From Urophycis tenuis (taxonomy: Eukaryota; Chordata; Actinopteri; Gadiformes; Phycidae), in the NCBI GenBank assembly GCA_036785325.1, contig JAXIVH010000037.1, forward strand, positions 3,466,689-3,530,688: a stretch of 64,000 nucleotides of DNA. The letters are read 5' to 3'. The position numbers and the translations under genes are program-made. The notes below the pieces were generated by a model that saw only the letters and a program-made list of their open reading frames with translations, was not told where the DNA came from and ran no database searches. This document shows, piece by piece, positions 16,716-30,352 of the stretch (the first letter of the stretch is position 1; the number at the start of each line of letters is the position of its first letter).

Positions 16716-18789
16716 TTCGTTAGAGTTATCTCGATGACCCCCCCCACCTCATCCAACGACTCGGTAGTTGAATAGGGGATCAAAGGCAGTTGCACTCGCC
16801 AATATCTAGTCATCCGCAGCTCTCTTTTCCCATATTACCAAGAATGAAGTAAAACGAAATGGTTATCTGTCTTGTTGTGATATAACCGCTGATTTGGAGA
16901 TATAGACTTGTTTTTCCTTTTCCCAAAGGTTTTCTTTGTTCCAAGATGGAGGTCAATCTAGTTTGATTGAAGGTACTTCCAATGCATTGGTATATTTACT
17001 TATTTGAATAAAGACGAGTCACAGCTGGAGTGAGACTTTTCTTTTCCATTTCTATTTGAGTATAAACGTGCTATCGAAATATTAGGACACGTCATCAGTA
17101 GTGGACCCTGGGATCATAGGGTGTTTCTGGCCATTGTCACTATACACCCTCACCCAAGGGAGGCCCCCCCGAGAGTGATCAATTCTCAAGGTGTGTCGTT
17201 TCCGAAATGGAATTGGTATTGGGTTTAAGCTTTTTCAAGGAGTGATCATTTGTTGAGGTAACGTCGAGGTAAGTAAAGGTAAGTAAAACACTTTTTAGGA
17301 TACATTGTTTTGGTTATGGAGAGGAGGGGGCACATACTTACCCCCTGACCAGCACAAACCAGTTGTTAACACCGCTAGGTAGCCCTGGTTTGGCCAATCA
17401 GGGCCGGAGCTTGGTTCTTGTCCTCTGTTGGGTCCAGATGAACTAGCAGAAAACTGGGGTCACGAAGGACCGAGGCCAGCCGTGACAAAGCACTGCCTCC
17501 ACGGTCCCCCAATGCAGCTATCCTCAGCGATGGGTGTCCAGACCTAGGAAAGACCAAGACCAGCCCCGACCAGCGGTGCCTTCCCAGTCGGTCCCAGGGT
17601 AGGAAAGGCCAAGGCCAGCCGCGACTAAGCACTGCCTCCCTGGCCCCTCCAGGACCCCATGCCGAACAGCCTGTTAATAACAATTCCTGTGCCCCATACA
17701 CCGCGCGACTACAGAGATTGTGTAGGAAGTTGACCTTAGAGAAGACTCAATGGCTTACTTTCCTCACCCAAAACAACAATTTCTTGGGGTAGTCTATTCT
17801 CGCCGTAGGTACTTCGGTAATGGTTTTTTTTGTGAAAAGTTTTCCGGATGAAATGCATGCTGGGTAATTGTCTTCTTCCTCCAATATGTCAAGTGTAGGT
17901 TAAGGTTAGGGTAGATTTAGGGGTAGAGTTAGCAGTTAACCTTAACGTTAGGTTTGAAGTAAATGGGAGGGGTTGCGGTTAGGGTTAAGGTTAGGGCTGA
18001 GGTTAGGGTTAGGTATAAGGTTACGGTTTAGGGTTAAGGTTAGGGTTAAGGTTAGGGTTACGGTTAGGGCTAAGGTTAGGGCTAAGGTTACAGTAAGGGT
18101 TAGGGTTAGCGTTACGGTTAGGGTAAGGTTAGGGTTAGGGTTAGAGGTTAGGGGTTAGGGGTTAGGGTTAAGATGAGGGCTGAGGTTAGGGTTAAGGTTA
18201 GGGCTGAGGTTAGGGTTAGGTTTAAGGTTAGGGATAAGGATAGGGTTGGGGTTACGGCTGAGATTGGGGTTAAGGTTAGGGTTGAGGTTAGGGTTAGTGT
18301 TATGGATAAGGTTAGGTTAAGTGTTAGGGCCAAGGTTAGGGTTAAGGTTATGGTTAAGATTAGGGTTAGGGCTAGAATTAGGGTTAGGGCTAAGGTTAGG
18401 GTTAGGGTTATGGCTGAGGTTAGGGTTAAGGTTAGGTTTGAGGTTAGTGTTAAGGTTAGGGCCAAGGTTAGGGTTAGGGTTAAGGTTAGGGTTAGGGCTA
18501 AGGTAAGGGTTAGGGTTATGGCTGAGGCTAGGGTTAGGGCTAAAGTTAGGGCAAAGGTTAGAGTTAGGGTTAGCGTTAGAGTTAGGGTAGGGTTAGTGTT
18601 GGAGGTTAGGGTAGGCTTAGGGTTAGAGTTAGAGTAGGGGTTAGGGTTAGAGTTAGAGTAGGGGTTAGGGTTAGTGTTAAGGCTAAGGTTAGGGGTTGAG
18701 GTTAGTGTTAAGATTAGGGCCAAGGTAAGGGTTAGTGTTAGGGTTGAGTTAGGGTTAGGGCTAAGGTTAGGCCTATGGTTAGGGTTGGG
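16716..18789 (+). repeat. Macrosatellite unit U6 (S class)
   Basis: Core haplotype A with CTTTTTCAAGG; tract 17897-18789 of the GGATAAGGATAGGG type. It closely resembles U1. Confidence 0.92.
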
Positions 18790-20862
18790 TTCGTTAGAGT
18801 TATCTCGATGACCCCCCCCACCTCATCCAACGACTCGGTAGTTGAATAGGGGATCAAAGGCAGTTGCACTCGCCAATATCTAGTCATCCGCAGCTCTCTT
18901 TTCCCATATTACCAAGAATGAAGTAAAACGAAATGGTTATCTGTCTTGTTGTGATATAACCGCTGATTTGGAGATATAGACTTGTTTTTCCTTCTCCCAA
19001 AGGTTTTCTTTGTTCCAAGATGAAGGTCAATCTTGTTTGATTGAAGGTACTTCCAATGCATTGGTATATTTACTTATTTGAATAAAGACGAGTCACAGCT
19101 GGAGTGAGACTTTTCTATTCAATTTCTATTTGAGTATAAACGTGCTATCGAAATATTAGGACACGTCATCAGTAGTAGACCCTGGGATCATAGAGTGTTT
19201 CTGGCCATTGTCACTATACACCCTCACCCAAGGGAGGCCCCCCCGAGAGTGATCAATTCTCAAGGTGTGTCGTTTCCGAAATGGAATTGGTATTGGGTTT
19301 AAGCTTTTTTAGGAGTGATCATTTGTTGAGGTAACGTTGAGGTAAGTAAAGGTAAGTAAAACACTTTTTAGGATACATTGTTTTGGTTATGGAGAGGAGG
19401 GGGCACATACTTACCCCCTGACCAGCACAAACCAGTTGTTAACACCGCTAGGTAGCCCTGGTTTGGCCAATCAGGGCCGGAGCTTGGTTCTTGTCCTCTG
19501 TTGGGTCCAGATGAACTAGCAGAAAACTGGGGTCACGAAGGACCGAGGCCAGCCGTGACAAAGCACTGCCTCCACGGTCCCCCAATGCAGCTATCCTCAG
19601 CGATGGGTGTCCAGACCTAGGAAAGACCAAGACCAGCCCCGACCAGCGGTGCCTTCCCAGTCGGTCCCAGGGTAGGAAAGGCCAAGGCCAGCCGCGACTA
19701 AGCACTGCCTCCCTGGCCCCTCCAGGACCCCATGCCGAACAGCCTGTTAATAACAATTCCTGTGCCCCATACACCGCGCGACTACAGAGATTGTGTAGGA
19801 AGTTGACCTTAGAGAAGACTCAATGGCTTACTTTCCTCACCCAAAACAACAATTTCTTGGGGTAGTCTATTCTCGCCGTAGGTACTTCGGTAATGGGTTT
19901 TTTTGTGAAAAGTTTTCCGGATGAAATGCATGCTGGGTAATTGTCTTCTTCCTCCAATATGTCAAGTGTAGGTTAAGGTTAGGGTAGATTTAGGGGTAGA
20001 GTTAGCAGTTAACCTTAACGTTAGGTTTGAAGTAAATGGGAGGGGTTGCGGTTAGGGTTAAGGTTAGGGCTGAGGTTAGGGTTAGGTATAAGGTTACGGT
20101 TTAGGGTTAAGGTTAGGGTTAAGGTTAGGGTTACGGTTAGGGCTAAGGTTAGGGCTAAGGTTAGAGTAAGGGTTAGGGTTAGCGTTACGGTTAGGGTAAG
20201 GTTAGGGTTAGGGTTAGAGGTTAGGGGTTAGGGGTTAGGGTTAAGATGAGGGCTGAGGTTAGGGTTAAGGTTAGGGCTGAGGTTAGGGTTAGGTTTAAGG
20301 TTAGGGATAAGGTTAGGGTTGGGGTTACGGCTGAGATTGGGGTTAAGGTTAGGGTTGAGGTTAGGGTTAGTGTTATGGATAAGGTTAGGTTAAGTGTTAG
20401 GGCCAAGGTTAGGGTTAAGGTTATGGTTAAGATTAGGGTTAGGGCTAGAATTAGGGTTAGGGCTAAGGTTAGGGTTAGGGTTATGGCTGAGGTTAGGGTT
20501 AAGGTTAGGTTTGAGGTTAGTGTTAAGGTAAGGGCCAAGGTTAGGGTTAGGGTTAAGGTTAGGGTTAGGGCTAAGGTTAGGGTTAGGGTTATGGCTGAGG
20601 CTAGGGTTAGGGCTAAAGTTAGGGCAAAGGTTAGAGTTAGGGTAAGCGTTAGAGTTAGGGTAGGGTTAGTGTTGGAGGTTAGGGTAGGCTTAGGGTTAGA
20701 GTTAGAGTAGGGGTTAGGGTTAGAGTTAGAGTAGGGGTTAGGGTTAGTGTTAAGGCTAAGGTTAGGGGTTGAGGTTAGTGTTAAGATTAGGGCCAAGGTA
20801 AGGGTTAGTGTTAGGGTTGAGTTAGGGTTAGGGCTAAGGTTAGGCCTATGGTTAGGGTTGGG
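18790..20862 (+). repeat. Macrosatellite unit U7 (S class), mosaic
   Basis: The core has the AGTAGTAGACC and ATAGAGTG variants otherwise seen only in U2. Tract 19970-20862 has the GGATAAGGTTAGGG, GGTAAGGGCC and GGTAAGCG variants of U4. The unit therefore looks like a recombinant of a U2-like left half and a U4-like right half. Confidence 0.92.
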
Positions 20863-23536
20863 TTCGTTAGAGTTATCTCGATGACCCCCCCCACCTCATC
20901 CAACGACTCGGTAGTTGAATAGGGGATCAAAGGCAGTTGCACTCGCCAATATCTAGTCATCCGCAGCTCTCTTTTCCCATATTACCAAGAATGAAGTAAA
21001 ACGAAATGGTTATCTGTCTTGTTGTGATATAACCGCTGATTTGGAGATATAGACTTGTTTTTCCTTTTCCCAAAGGTTTTCTTTGTTCCAAGATGGAGGT
21101 CAATCTAGTTTGATTGAAGGTACTTCCAATGCATTGGTATATTTACTTATTTGAATAAAGACGAGTCACAGCTGGAGTGAGACTTTTCTTTTCCATTTCT
21201 ATTTGAGTATAAACGTGCTATCGAAATATTAGGACACGTCATCAGTAGTGGACCCTGGGATCATAGGGTGTTTCTGGCCATTGTCACTATACACCCTCAC
21301 CCAAGGGAGGCCCCCCCGAGAGTGATCAATTCTCAAGGTGTGTCGTTTCCGAAATGGAATTGGTATTGGGTTTAAGCTTTTTTAGGAGTGATCATTTGTT
21401 GAGGTAACGTCGAGGTAAGTAAAGGTAAGTAAAACACTTTTTAGGATACATTGTTTTGGTTATGGAGAGGAGGGGGCACATACTTACCCCCTGACCAGCA
21501 CAAACCAGTTGTTAACACCGCTAGGTAGCCCTGGTTTGGCCAATCAGGGCCGGAGCTTGGTTCTTGTCCTCTGTTGGGTCCAGATGAACTAGCAGAAAAC
21601 TGGGGTCACGAAGGACCGAGGCCAGCCGTGACAAAGCACTGCCTCCACGGTCCCCCAATGCAGCTATCCTCAGCGATGGGTGTCCAGACCTAGGAAAGAC
21701 CAAGACCAGCCCCGACCAGCGGTGCCTTCCCAGTCGGTCCCAGGGTAGGAAAGGCCAAGGCCAGCCGCGACTAAGCACTGCCTCCCTGGCCCCTCCAGGA
21801 CCCCATGCCGAACAGCCTGTTAATAACAATTCCTGTGCCCCATACACCGCGCGACTACAGAGATTGTGTAGGAAGTTGACCTTAGAGAAGACTCAATGGC
21901 TTACTTTCCTCACCCAAAACAACAATTTCTTGGGGTAGTCTATTCTCGCCGTAGGTACTTCGGTAATGGTTTTTTTTGTGAAAAGTTTTCCGGATGAAAT
22001 GCATGCTGGGTAATTGTCTTCTTCCTCCAATATGTCAAGTGTAGGTTAAGGTTAGGGTAGATTTAGGGGTAGAGTTAGCAGTTAACCTTAACGTTAGGTT
22101 TGAAGTAAATGGGAGGGGTTACGGTTAGGGTTAAGGTTAGGGCTGAGGTTAGGGTTAGGTATAAGGTTACGGTTTAGGGTTAAGGTTAGGGTTAAGGTTA
22201 GGGTTACGGTTAGGGCTAAGGTTAGGGCTAAGGTTAGAGTAAGGGTTAGGGTTAGCGTTACGGTTAGGGTAAGGTTAGGGTTAGGGTTAGAGGTTAGGGG
22301 TTAGGGGTTAGGGTTAAGATGAGGGCTGAGGTTAGGGTTAAGGTTAGGGCTGAGGTTAGGGTTAGGTTTAAGGTTAGGGATAAGGATAGGGTTGGGGTTA
22401 CGGCTGAGATTGGGGTTAAGGTTAGGGTTGAGGTTAGGGTTAGTGTTATGGATAAGGTTAGGTTAAGTGTTAGGGCCAAGGTTAGGGTTAAGGTTATGGT
22501 TAAGATTAGGGTTAGGGCTAGAATTAGGGTTAGGGCTAAGGTTAGGGTTAGGGTTATGGCTGAGGTTAGGGTTAAGGTTAGGTTTGAGGTTAGTGTTAAG
22601 GTTAGGGCCAAGGTTAGGGTTAGGGTTAAGGTTAGGGTTAGGGCTAAGGTAAGGGTTAGGGTTATGGCTGAGGCTAGGGTTAGGGCTAAAGTTAGGGCAA
22701 AGGTTAGAGTTAGGGTTAGCGTTAGAGTTAGGGTAGGGTTAGTGTTGGAGGTTAGGGTAGGCTTAGGGTTAGAGTTAGAGTAGGGGTTAGGGTTAGAGTT
22801 AGAGTAGGGGTTAGGGTTAGTGTTAAGGCTAAGGTTAGGGGTTGAGGTTAGTGTTAAGATTAGGGCCAAGGTAAGGGTTAGTGTTAGGGTTGAGTTAGGG
22901 TTAGGGCTAAGGTTAGGCCTATGGTTAGGGTTGGGGTTGAGGTTATCCCTAGGGTTAGAGTTAGAGCTAGAGATTGAGGAAGGTAGAGTCAAGGTGAGAC
23001 AGTGAGTATATATATTTAATATATTTTTTTTTAGTAAATAAATACATCGAGAGACTCACAGCTGGAGTGGGTTTTAATCTTTGTATTCAAGGTTGTTCCT
23101 CCTCTTTTGATTCCTCGCTGGTGGTGCGTCGTCTCCACCTAGTGGTCGTTTTGTGAAGAAGAGTTATAGAAATAGAAATAGAAATACTCTATTGTTCCCA
23201 GGTTGGGAAATTGCATTAATAGGTAAGTAATAATAATAATAATAGGTAATTGCAATAGTTGGTAAGGTAATCTATATTTAATTTATTTATTTATATTTGT
23301 ATATTTATTTAGTCTATTTATTTATTCATTTTTGTTTATTTATTTATTTAGATAAAGAGGATCACAGCTGGAGTGAGTTTTTAGTCTTTGTGTTAAAGGC
23401 TGGTTGCCTTCTTTTGATTCTTCAGTGGTGGTCCATCGCCTCCATCTAGTGGTCGTTTTGTGAATAACAGTTGGTAAGGTAATATAAATGGGTTGTGTAG
23501 AGAGCCCGTTCTTTCGATGGCCCTGGCTCGGTTAGG
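20863..23536 (+). repeat. Macrosatellite unit U8 (M class)
   Basis: Core haplotype A with CTTTTTTAGG; tract 22043-22977 beginning GGGGTTACGG; M tail. It matches the host part of U5 and most of U9. It is one of two haplotype-A cores that follow an S unit (the other is U5). Confidence 0.92.
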
Positions 23537-26210
23537 TTCGTTAGAGTTATCTCGATGACCCCCCCCACCTCATCCAACGACTCGGTAGTTGAATAGGGGA
23601 TCAAAGGCAGTTGCACTCGCCAATATCTAGTCATCCGCAGCTCTCTTTTCCCATATTACCAAGAATGAAGTAAAACGAAATGGTTATCTGTCTTGTTGTG
23701 ATATAACCGCTGATTTGGAGATATAGACTTGTTTTTCCTTTTCCCAAAGGTTTTCTTTGTTCCAAGATGGAGGTCAATCTAGTTTGATTGAAGGTACTTC
23801 CAATGCATTGGTATATTTACTTATTTGAATAAAGACGAGTCACAGCTGGAGTGAGACTTTTCTTTTCCATTTCTATTTGAGTATAAACGTGCTATCGAAA
23901 TATTAGGACACGTCATCAGTAGTGGACCCTGGGATCATAGGGTGTTTCTGGCCATTGTCACTATACACCCTCACCCAAGGGAGGCCCCCCCGAGAGTGAT
24001 CAATTCTCAAGGTGTGTCGTTTCCGAAATGGAATTGGTATTGGGTTTAAGCTTTTTTAGGAGTGATCATTTGTTGAGGTAACGTCGAGGTAAGTAAAGGT
24101 AAGTAAAACACTTTTTAGGATACATTGTTTTGGTTATGGAGAGGAGGGGGCACATACTTACCCCCTGACCAGCACAAACCAGTTGTTAACACCGCTAGGT
24201 AGCCCTGGTTTGGCCAATCAGGGCCGGAGCTTGGTTCTTGTCCTCTGTTGGGTCCAGATGAACTAGCAGAAAACTGGGGTCACGAAGGACCGAGGCCAGC
24301 CGTGACAAAGCACTGCCTCCACGGTCCCCCAATGCAGCTATCCTCAGCGATGGGTGTCCAGACCTAGGAAAGACCAAGACCAGCCCCGACCAGCGGTGCC
24401 TTCCCAGTCGGTCCCAGGGTAGGAAAGGCCAAGGCCAGCCGCGACTAAGCACTGCCTCCCTGGCCCCTCCAGGACCCCATGCCGAACAGCCTGTTAATAA
24501 CAATTCCTGTGCCCCATACACCGCGCGACTACAGAGATTGTGTAGGAAGTTGACCTTAGAGAAGACTCAATGGCTTACTTTCCTCACCCAAAACAACAAT
24601 TTCTTGGGGTAGTCTATTCTCGCCGTAGGTACTTCGGTAATGGTTTTTTTTGTGAAAAGTTTTCCGGATGAAATGCATGCTGGGTAATTGTCTTCTTCCT
24701 CCAATATGTCAAGTGTAGGTTAAGGTTAGGGTAGATTTAGGGGTAGAGTTAGCAGTTAACCTTAACGTTAGGTTTGAAGTAAATGGGAGGGGTTACGGTT
24801 AGGGTTAAGGTTAGGGCTGAGGTTAGGGTTAGGTATAAGGTTACGGTTTAGGGTTAAGGTTAGGGTTAAGGTTAGGGTTACGGTTAGGGCTAAGGTTAGG
24901 GCTAAGGTTAGAGTAAGGGTTAGGGTTAGCGTTACGGTTAGGGTAAGGTTAGGGTTAGGGTTAGAGGTTAGGGGTTAGGGGTTAGGGTTAAGATGAGGGC
25001 TGAGGTTAGGGTTAAGGTTAGGGCTGAGGTTAGGGTTAGGTTTAAGGTTAGGGATAAGGATAGGGTTGGGGTTACGGCTGAGATTGGGGTTAAGGTTAGG
25101 GTTGAGGTTAGGGTTAGTGTTATGGATAAGGTTAGGTTAAGTGTTAGGGCCAAGGTTAGGGTTAAGGTTATGGTTAAGATTAGGGTTAGGGCTAGAATTA
25201 GGGTTAGGGCTAAGGTTAGGGTTAGGGTTATGGCTGAGGTTAGGGTTAAGGTTAGGTTTGAGGTTAGTGTTAAGGTTAGGGCCAAGGTTAGGGTTAGGGT
25301 TAAGGTTAGGGTTAGGGCTAAGGTTAGGGTTAGGGTTATGGCTGAGGCTAGGGTTAGGGCTAAAGTTAGGGCAAAGGTTAGAGTTAGGGTTAGCGTTAGA
25401 GTTAGGGTAGGGTTAGTGTTGGAGGTTAGGGTAGGCTTAGGGTTAGAGTTAGAGTAGGGGTTAGGGTTAGAGTTAGAGTAGGGGTTAGGGTTAGTGTTAA
25501 GGCTAAGGTTAGGGGTTGAGGTTAGTGTTAAGATTAGGGCCAAGGTAAGGGTTAGTGTTAGGGTTGAGTTAGGGTTAGGGCTAAGGTTAGGCCTATGGTT
25601 AGGGTTGGGGTTGAGGTTATCCCTAGGGTTAGAGTTAGAGCTAGAGATTGAGGAAGGTAGAGTCAAGGTGAGACAGTGAGTATATATATTTAATATATTT
25701 TTTTTTAGTAAATAAATACATCGAGAGACTCACAGCTGGAGTGGGTTTTAATCTTTGTATTCAAGGTTGTTCCTCCTCTTTTGATTCCTCGCTGGTGGTG
25801 CGTCGTCTCCACCTAGTGGTCGTTTTGTGAAGAAGAGTTATAGAAATAGAAATAGAAATACTCTATTGTTCCCAGGTTGGGAAATTGCATTAATAGGTAA
25901 GTAATAATAATAATAATAGGTAATTGCAATAGTTGGTAAGGTAATCTATATTTAATTTATTTATTTATATTTGTATATTTATTTAGTCTATTTATTTATT
26001 CATTTTTGTTTATTTATTTATTTAGATAAAGAGGATCACAGCTGGAGTGAGTTTTTAGTCTTTGTGTTAAAGGCTGGTTGCCTTCTTTTGATTCTTCAGT
26101 GGTGGTCCATCGCCTCCATCTAGTGGTCGTTTTGTGAATAACAGTTGGTAAGGTAATATAAATGGGTTGTGTAGAGAGCCCGTTCTTTCGATGGCCCTGG
26201 CTCGGTTAGG
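23537..26210 (+). repeat. Macrosatellite unit U9 (M class)
   Basis: Very like U8. The tract (24717-25651) differs by GCTAAGGTTAGGG in place of GCTAAGGTAAGGG near 25320, a variant otherwise typical of the GGATAAGGTTAGGG tract type. Confidence 0.92.
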
Positions 26211-28284
26211 TTCGTTAGAGTTATCTCGATGACCCCCCCCACCTCATCCAACGACTCGGTAGTTGAATAGGGGATCAAAGGCAGTTGCACTCGCCAATAT
26301 CTAGTCATCCGCAGCTCTCTTTTCCCATATTACCAAGAATGAAGTAAAACGAAATGGTTATCTGTCTTGTTGTGATATAACCGCTGATTTGGAGATATAG
26401 ACTTGTTTTTCCTTTTCCCAAAGGTTTTCTTTGTTCCAAGATGGAGGTCAATCTAGTTTGATTGAAGGTACTTCCAATGCATTGGTATATTTACTTATTT
26501 GAATAAAGACGAGTCACAGCTGGAGTGAGACTTTTCTTTTCCATTTCTATTTGAGTATAAACGTGCTATCGAAATATTAGGACACGTCATCAGTAGTGGA
26601 CCCTGGGATCATAGGGTGTTTCTGGCCATTGTCACTATACACCCTCACCCAAGGGAGGCCCCCCCGAGAGTGATCAATTCTCAAGGTGTGTCGTTTCCGA
26701 AATGGAATTGGTATTGGGTTTAAGCTTTTTCAAGGAGTGATCATTTGTTGAGGTAACGTCGAGGTAAGTAAAGGTAAGTAAAACACTTTTTAGGATACAT
26801 TGTTTTGGTTATGGAGAGGAGGGGGCACATACTTACCCCCTGACCAGCACAAACCAGTTGTTAACACCGCTAGGTAGCCCTGGTTTGGCCAATCAGGGCC
26901 GGAGCTTGGTTCTTGTCCTCTGTTGGGTCCAGATGAACTAGCAGAAAACTGGGGTCACGAAGGACCGAGGCCAGCCGTGACAAAGCACTGCCTCCACGGT
27001 CCCCCAATGCAGCTATCCTCAGCGATGGGTGTCCAGACCTAGGAAAGACCAAGACCAGCCCCGACCAGCGGTGCCTTCCCAGTCGGTCCCAGGGTAGGAA
27101 AGGCCAAGGCCAGCCGCGACTAAGCACTGCCTCCCTGGCCCCTCCAGGACCCCATGCCGAACAGCCTGTTAATAACAATTCCTGTGCCCCATACACCGCG
27201 CGACTACAGAGATTGTGTAGGAAGTTGACCTTAGAGAAGACTCAATGGCTTACTTTCCTCACCCAAAACAACAATTTCTTGGGGTAGTCTATTCTCGCCG
27301 TAGGTACTTCGGTAATGGGTTTTTTTGTGAAAAGTTTTCCGGATGAAATGCATGCTGGGTAATTGTCTTCTTCCTCCAATATGTCAAGTGTAGGTTAAGG
27401 TTAGGGTAGATTTAGGGGTAGAGTTAGCAGTTAACCTTAACGTTAGGTTTGAAGTAAAAGGGAGGGGTTGCGGTTAGGGTTAAGGTTAGGGCTGAGGTTA
27501 GGGTTAGGTATAAGGTTACGGTTTAGGGTTAAGGTTAGGGTTAAGGTTAGGGTTACGGTTAGGGCTAAGGTTAGGGCTAAGGTTACAGTAAGGGTTAGGG
27601 TTAGCGTTACGGTTAGGGTAAGGTTAGGGTTAGGGTTAGAGGTTAGGGGTTAGGGGTTAGGGTTAAGATGAGGGCTGAGGTTAGGGTTAAGGTTAGGGCT
27701 GAGGTTAGGGTTAGGTTTAAGGTTAGGGATAAGGATAGGGTTGGGGTTACGGCTGAGATTGGGGTTAAGGTTAGGGTTGAGGTTAGGGTTAGTGTTATGG
27801 ATAAGGTTAGGTTAAGTGTTAGGGCCAAGGTTAGGGTTAAGGTTATGGTTAAGATTAGGGTTAGGGCTAGAATTAGGGTTAGGGCTAAGGTTAGGGTTAG
27901 GGTTATGGCTGAGGTTAGGGTTAAGGTTAGGTTTGAGGTTAGTGTTAAGGTTAGGGCCAAGGTTAGGGTTAGGGTTAAGGTTAGGGTTAGGGCTAAGGTA
28001 AGGGTTAGGGTTATGGCTGAGGCTAGGGTTAGGGCTAAAGTTAGGGTAAAGGTTAGAGTTAGGGTTAGCGTTAGAGTTAGGGTAGGGTTAGTGTTGGAGG
28101 TTAGGGTAGGCTTAGGGTTAGAGTTAGAGTAGGGGTTAGGGTTAGAGTTAGAGTAGGGGTTAGGGTTAGTGTTAAGGCTAAGGTTAGGGGTTGAGGTTAG
28201 TGTTAAGATTAGGGCCAAGGTAAGGGTTAGTGTTAGGGTTGAGTTAGGGTTAGGGCTAAGGTTAGGCCTATGGTTAGGGTTGGG
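26211..28284 (+). repeat. Macrosatellite unit U10 (S class)
   Basis: Core A with CTTTTTCAAGG. Tract 27392-28284 with the TTAGGGTAAAGG allele. Private GAAGTAAAAGGG near 27450 where other units have GAAGTAAATGGG. Confidence 0.92.
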
Positions 28285-30352
28285 TTCGTTAGAGTTATCT
28301 CGATGACCCCCCCCACCTCATCCAACGACTCGGTAGTTGAATAGGGGATCAAAGGCAGTTGCACTCGCCAATATCTAGTCATCCGCAGCTCTCTTTTCCC
28401 ATATTACCAAGAATGAAGTAAAACGAAATGGTTATCTGTCTTGTTGTGATATAACCGCTGATTTGGAGATATAGACTTGTTTTTCCTTCTCCCAAAGGTT
28501 TTCTTTGTTCCAAGATGAAGGTCAATCTTGTTTGATTGAAGGTACTTCCAATGCATTGGTATATTTACTTATTTGAATAAAGACGAGTCACAGCTGGAGT
28601 GAGACTTTTCTATTCAATTTCTATTTGAGTATAAACGTGCTATCGAAATATTAGGACACGTCATCAGTAGTGGACCCTGGGATCATAGGGTGTTTCATTG
28701 TCACTATACACCCTCACCCAAGGGAGGCCCCCCCGAGAGTGATCAATTCTCAAGGTGTGTCGTTTCCGAAATGGAATTGGTATTGGGTTTAAGCTTTTTT
28801 AGGAGTGATCATTTGTTGAGGTAACGTTGAGGTAAGTAAAGGTAAGTAAAACACTTTTTAGGATACATTGTTTTGGTTATGGAGAGGAGGGGGCACATAC
28901 TTACCCCCTGACCAGCACAAACCAGTTGTTAACACCGCTAGGTAGCCCTGGTTTGGCCAATCAGGGCCGGAGCTTGGTTCTTGTCCTCTGTTGGGTCCAG
29001 ATGAACTAGCAGAAAACTGGGGTCACGAAGGACCGAGGCCAGCCGTGACAAAGCACTGCCTCCACGGTCCCCCAATGCAGCTATCCTCAGCGATGGGTGT
29101 CCAGACCTAGGAAAGACCAAGACCAGCCCCGACCAGCGGTGCCTTCCCAGTCGGTCCCAGGGTAGGAAAGGCCAAGGCCAGCCGCGACTAAGCACTGCCT
29201 CCCTGGCCCCTCCAGGACCCCATGCCGAACAGCCTGTTAATAACAATTCCTGTGCCCCATACACCGCGCGACTACAGAGATTGTGTAGGAAGTTGACCTT
29301 AGAGAAGACTCAATGGCTTACTTTCCTCACCCAAAACAACAATTTCTTGGGGTAGTCTATTCTCGCCGTAGGTACTTCGGTAATGGGTTTTTTTGTGAAA
29401 AGTTTTCCGGATGAAATGCATGCTGGGTAATTGTCTTCTTCCTCCAATATGTCAAGTGTAGGTTAAGGTTAGGGTAGATTTAGGGGTAGAGTTAGCAGTT
29501 AACCTTAACGTTAGGTTTGAAGTAAATGGGAGGGGTTGCGGTTAGGGTTAAGGTTAGGGCTGAGGTTAGGGTTAGGTATAAGGTTACGGTTTAGGGTTAA
29601 GGTTAGGGTTAAGGTTAGGGTTACGGTTAGGGCTAAGGTTAGGGCTAAGGTTAGAGTAAGGGTTAGGGTTAGCGTTACGGTTAGGGTAAGGTTAGGGTTA
29701 GGGTTAGAGGTTAGGGGTTAGGGGTTAGGGTTAAGATGAGGGCTGAGGTTAGGGTTAAGGTTAGGGCTGAGGTTAGGGTTAGGTTTAAGGTTAGGGATAA
29801 GGTTAGGGTTGGGGTTACGGCTGAGATTGGGGTTAAGGTTAGGGTTGAGGTTAGGGTTAGTGTTATGGATAAGGTTAGGTTAAGTGTTAGGGCCAAGGTT
29901 AGGGTTAAGGTTATGGTTAAGATTAGGGTTAGGGCTAGAATTAGGGTTAGGGCTAAGGTTAGGGTTAGGGTTATGGCTGAGGTTAGGGTTAAGGTTAGGT
30001 TTGAGGTTAGTGTTAAGGTAAGGGCCAAGGTTAGGGTTAGGGTTAAGGTTAGGGTTAGGGCTAAGGTTAGGGTTAGGGTTATGGCTGAGGCTATGGTTAG
30101 GGCTAAAGTTAGGGCAAAGGTTAGAGTTAGGGTAAGCGTTAGAGTTAGGGTAGGGTTAGTGTTGGAGGTTAGGGTAGGCTTAGGGTTAGAGTTAGAGTAG
30201 GGGTTAGGGTTAGAGTTAGAGTAGGGGTTAGGGTTAGTGTTAAGGCTAAGGTTAGGGGTTGAGGTTAGTGTTAAGATTAGGGCCAAGGTAAGGGTTAGTG
30301 TTAGGGTTGAGTTAGGGTTAGGGCTAAGGTTAGGCCTATGGTTAGGGTTGGG
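28285..30352 (+). repeat. Macrosatellite unit U11 (S class, 2,068 bp)
   Basis: Core B with a private 5-bp deletion: GTGTTTCATTGTC near 28692 against GTGTTTCTGGCCATTGTC elsewhere. Tract 29460-30352 of the GGATAAGGTTAGGG type with private GAGGCTATGG near 30090. Confidence 0.92.

Noticed and set aside
1006..23536. A three-unit S-M-S higher-order repeat of 6,821 bp in the left half
   Set aside because: Unit lengths fit a 6,821-bp period after removing the LINE, but diagnostic variants do not (U2 has core B, U5 and U8 have core A). The length pattern alone is not enough.
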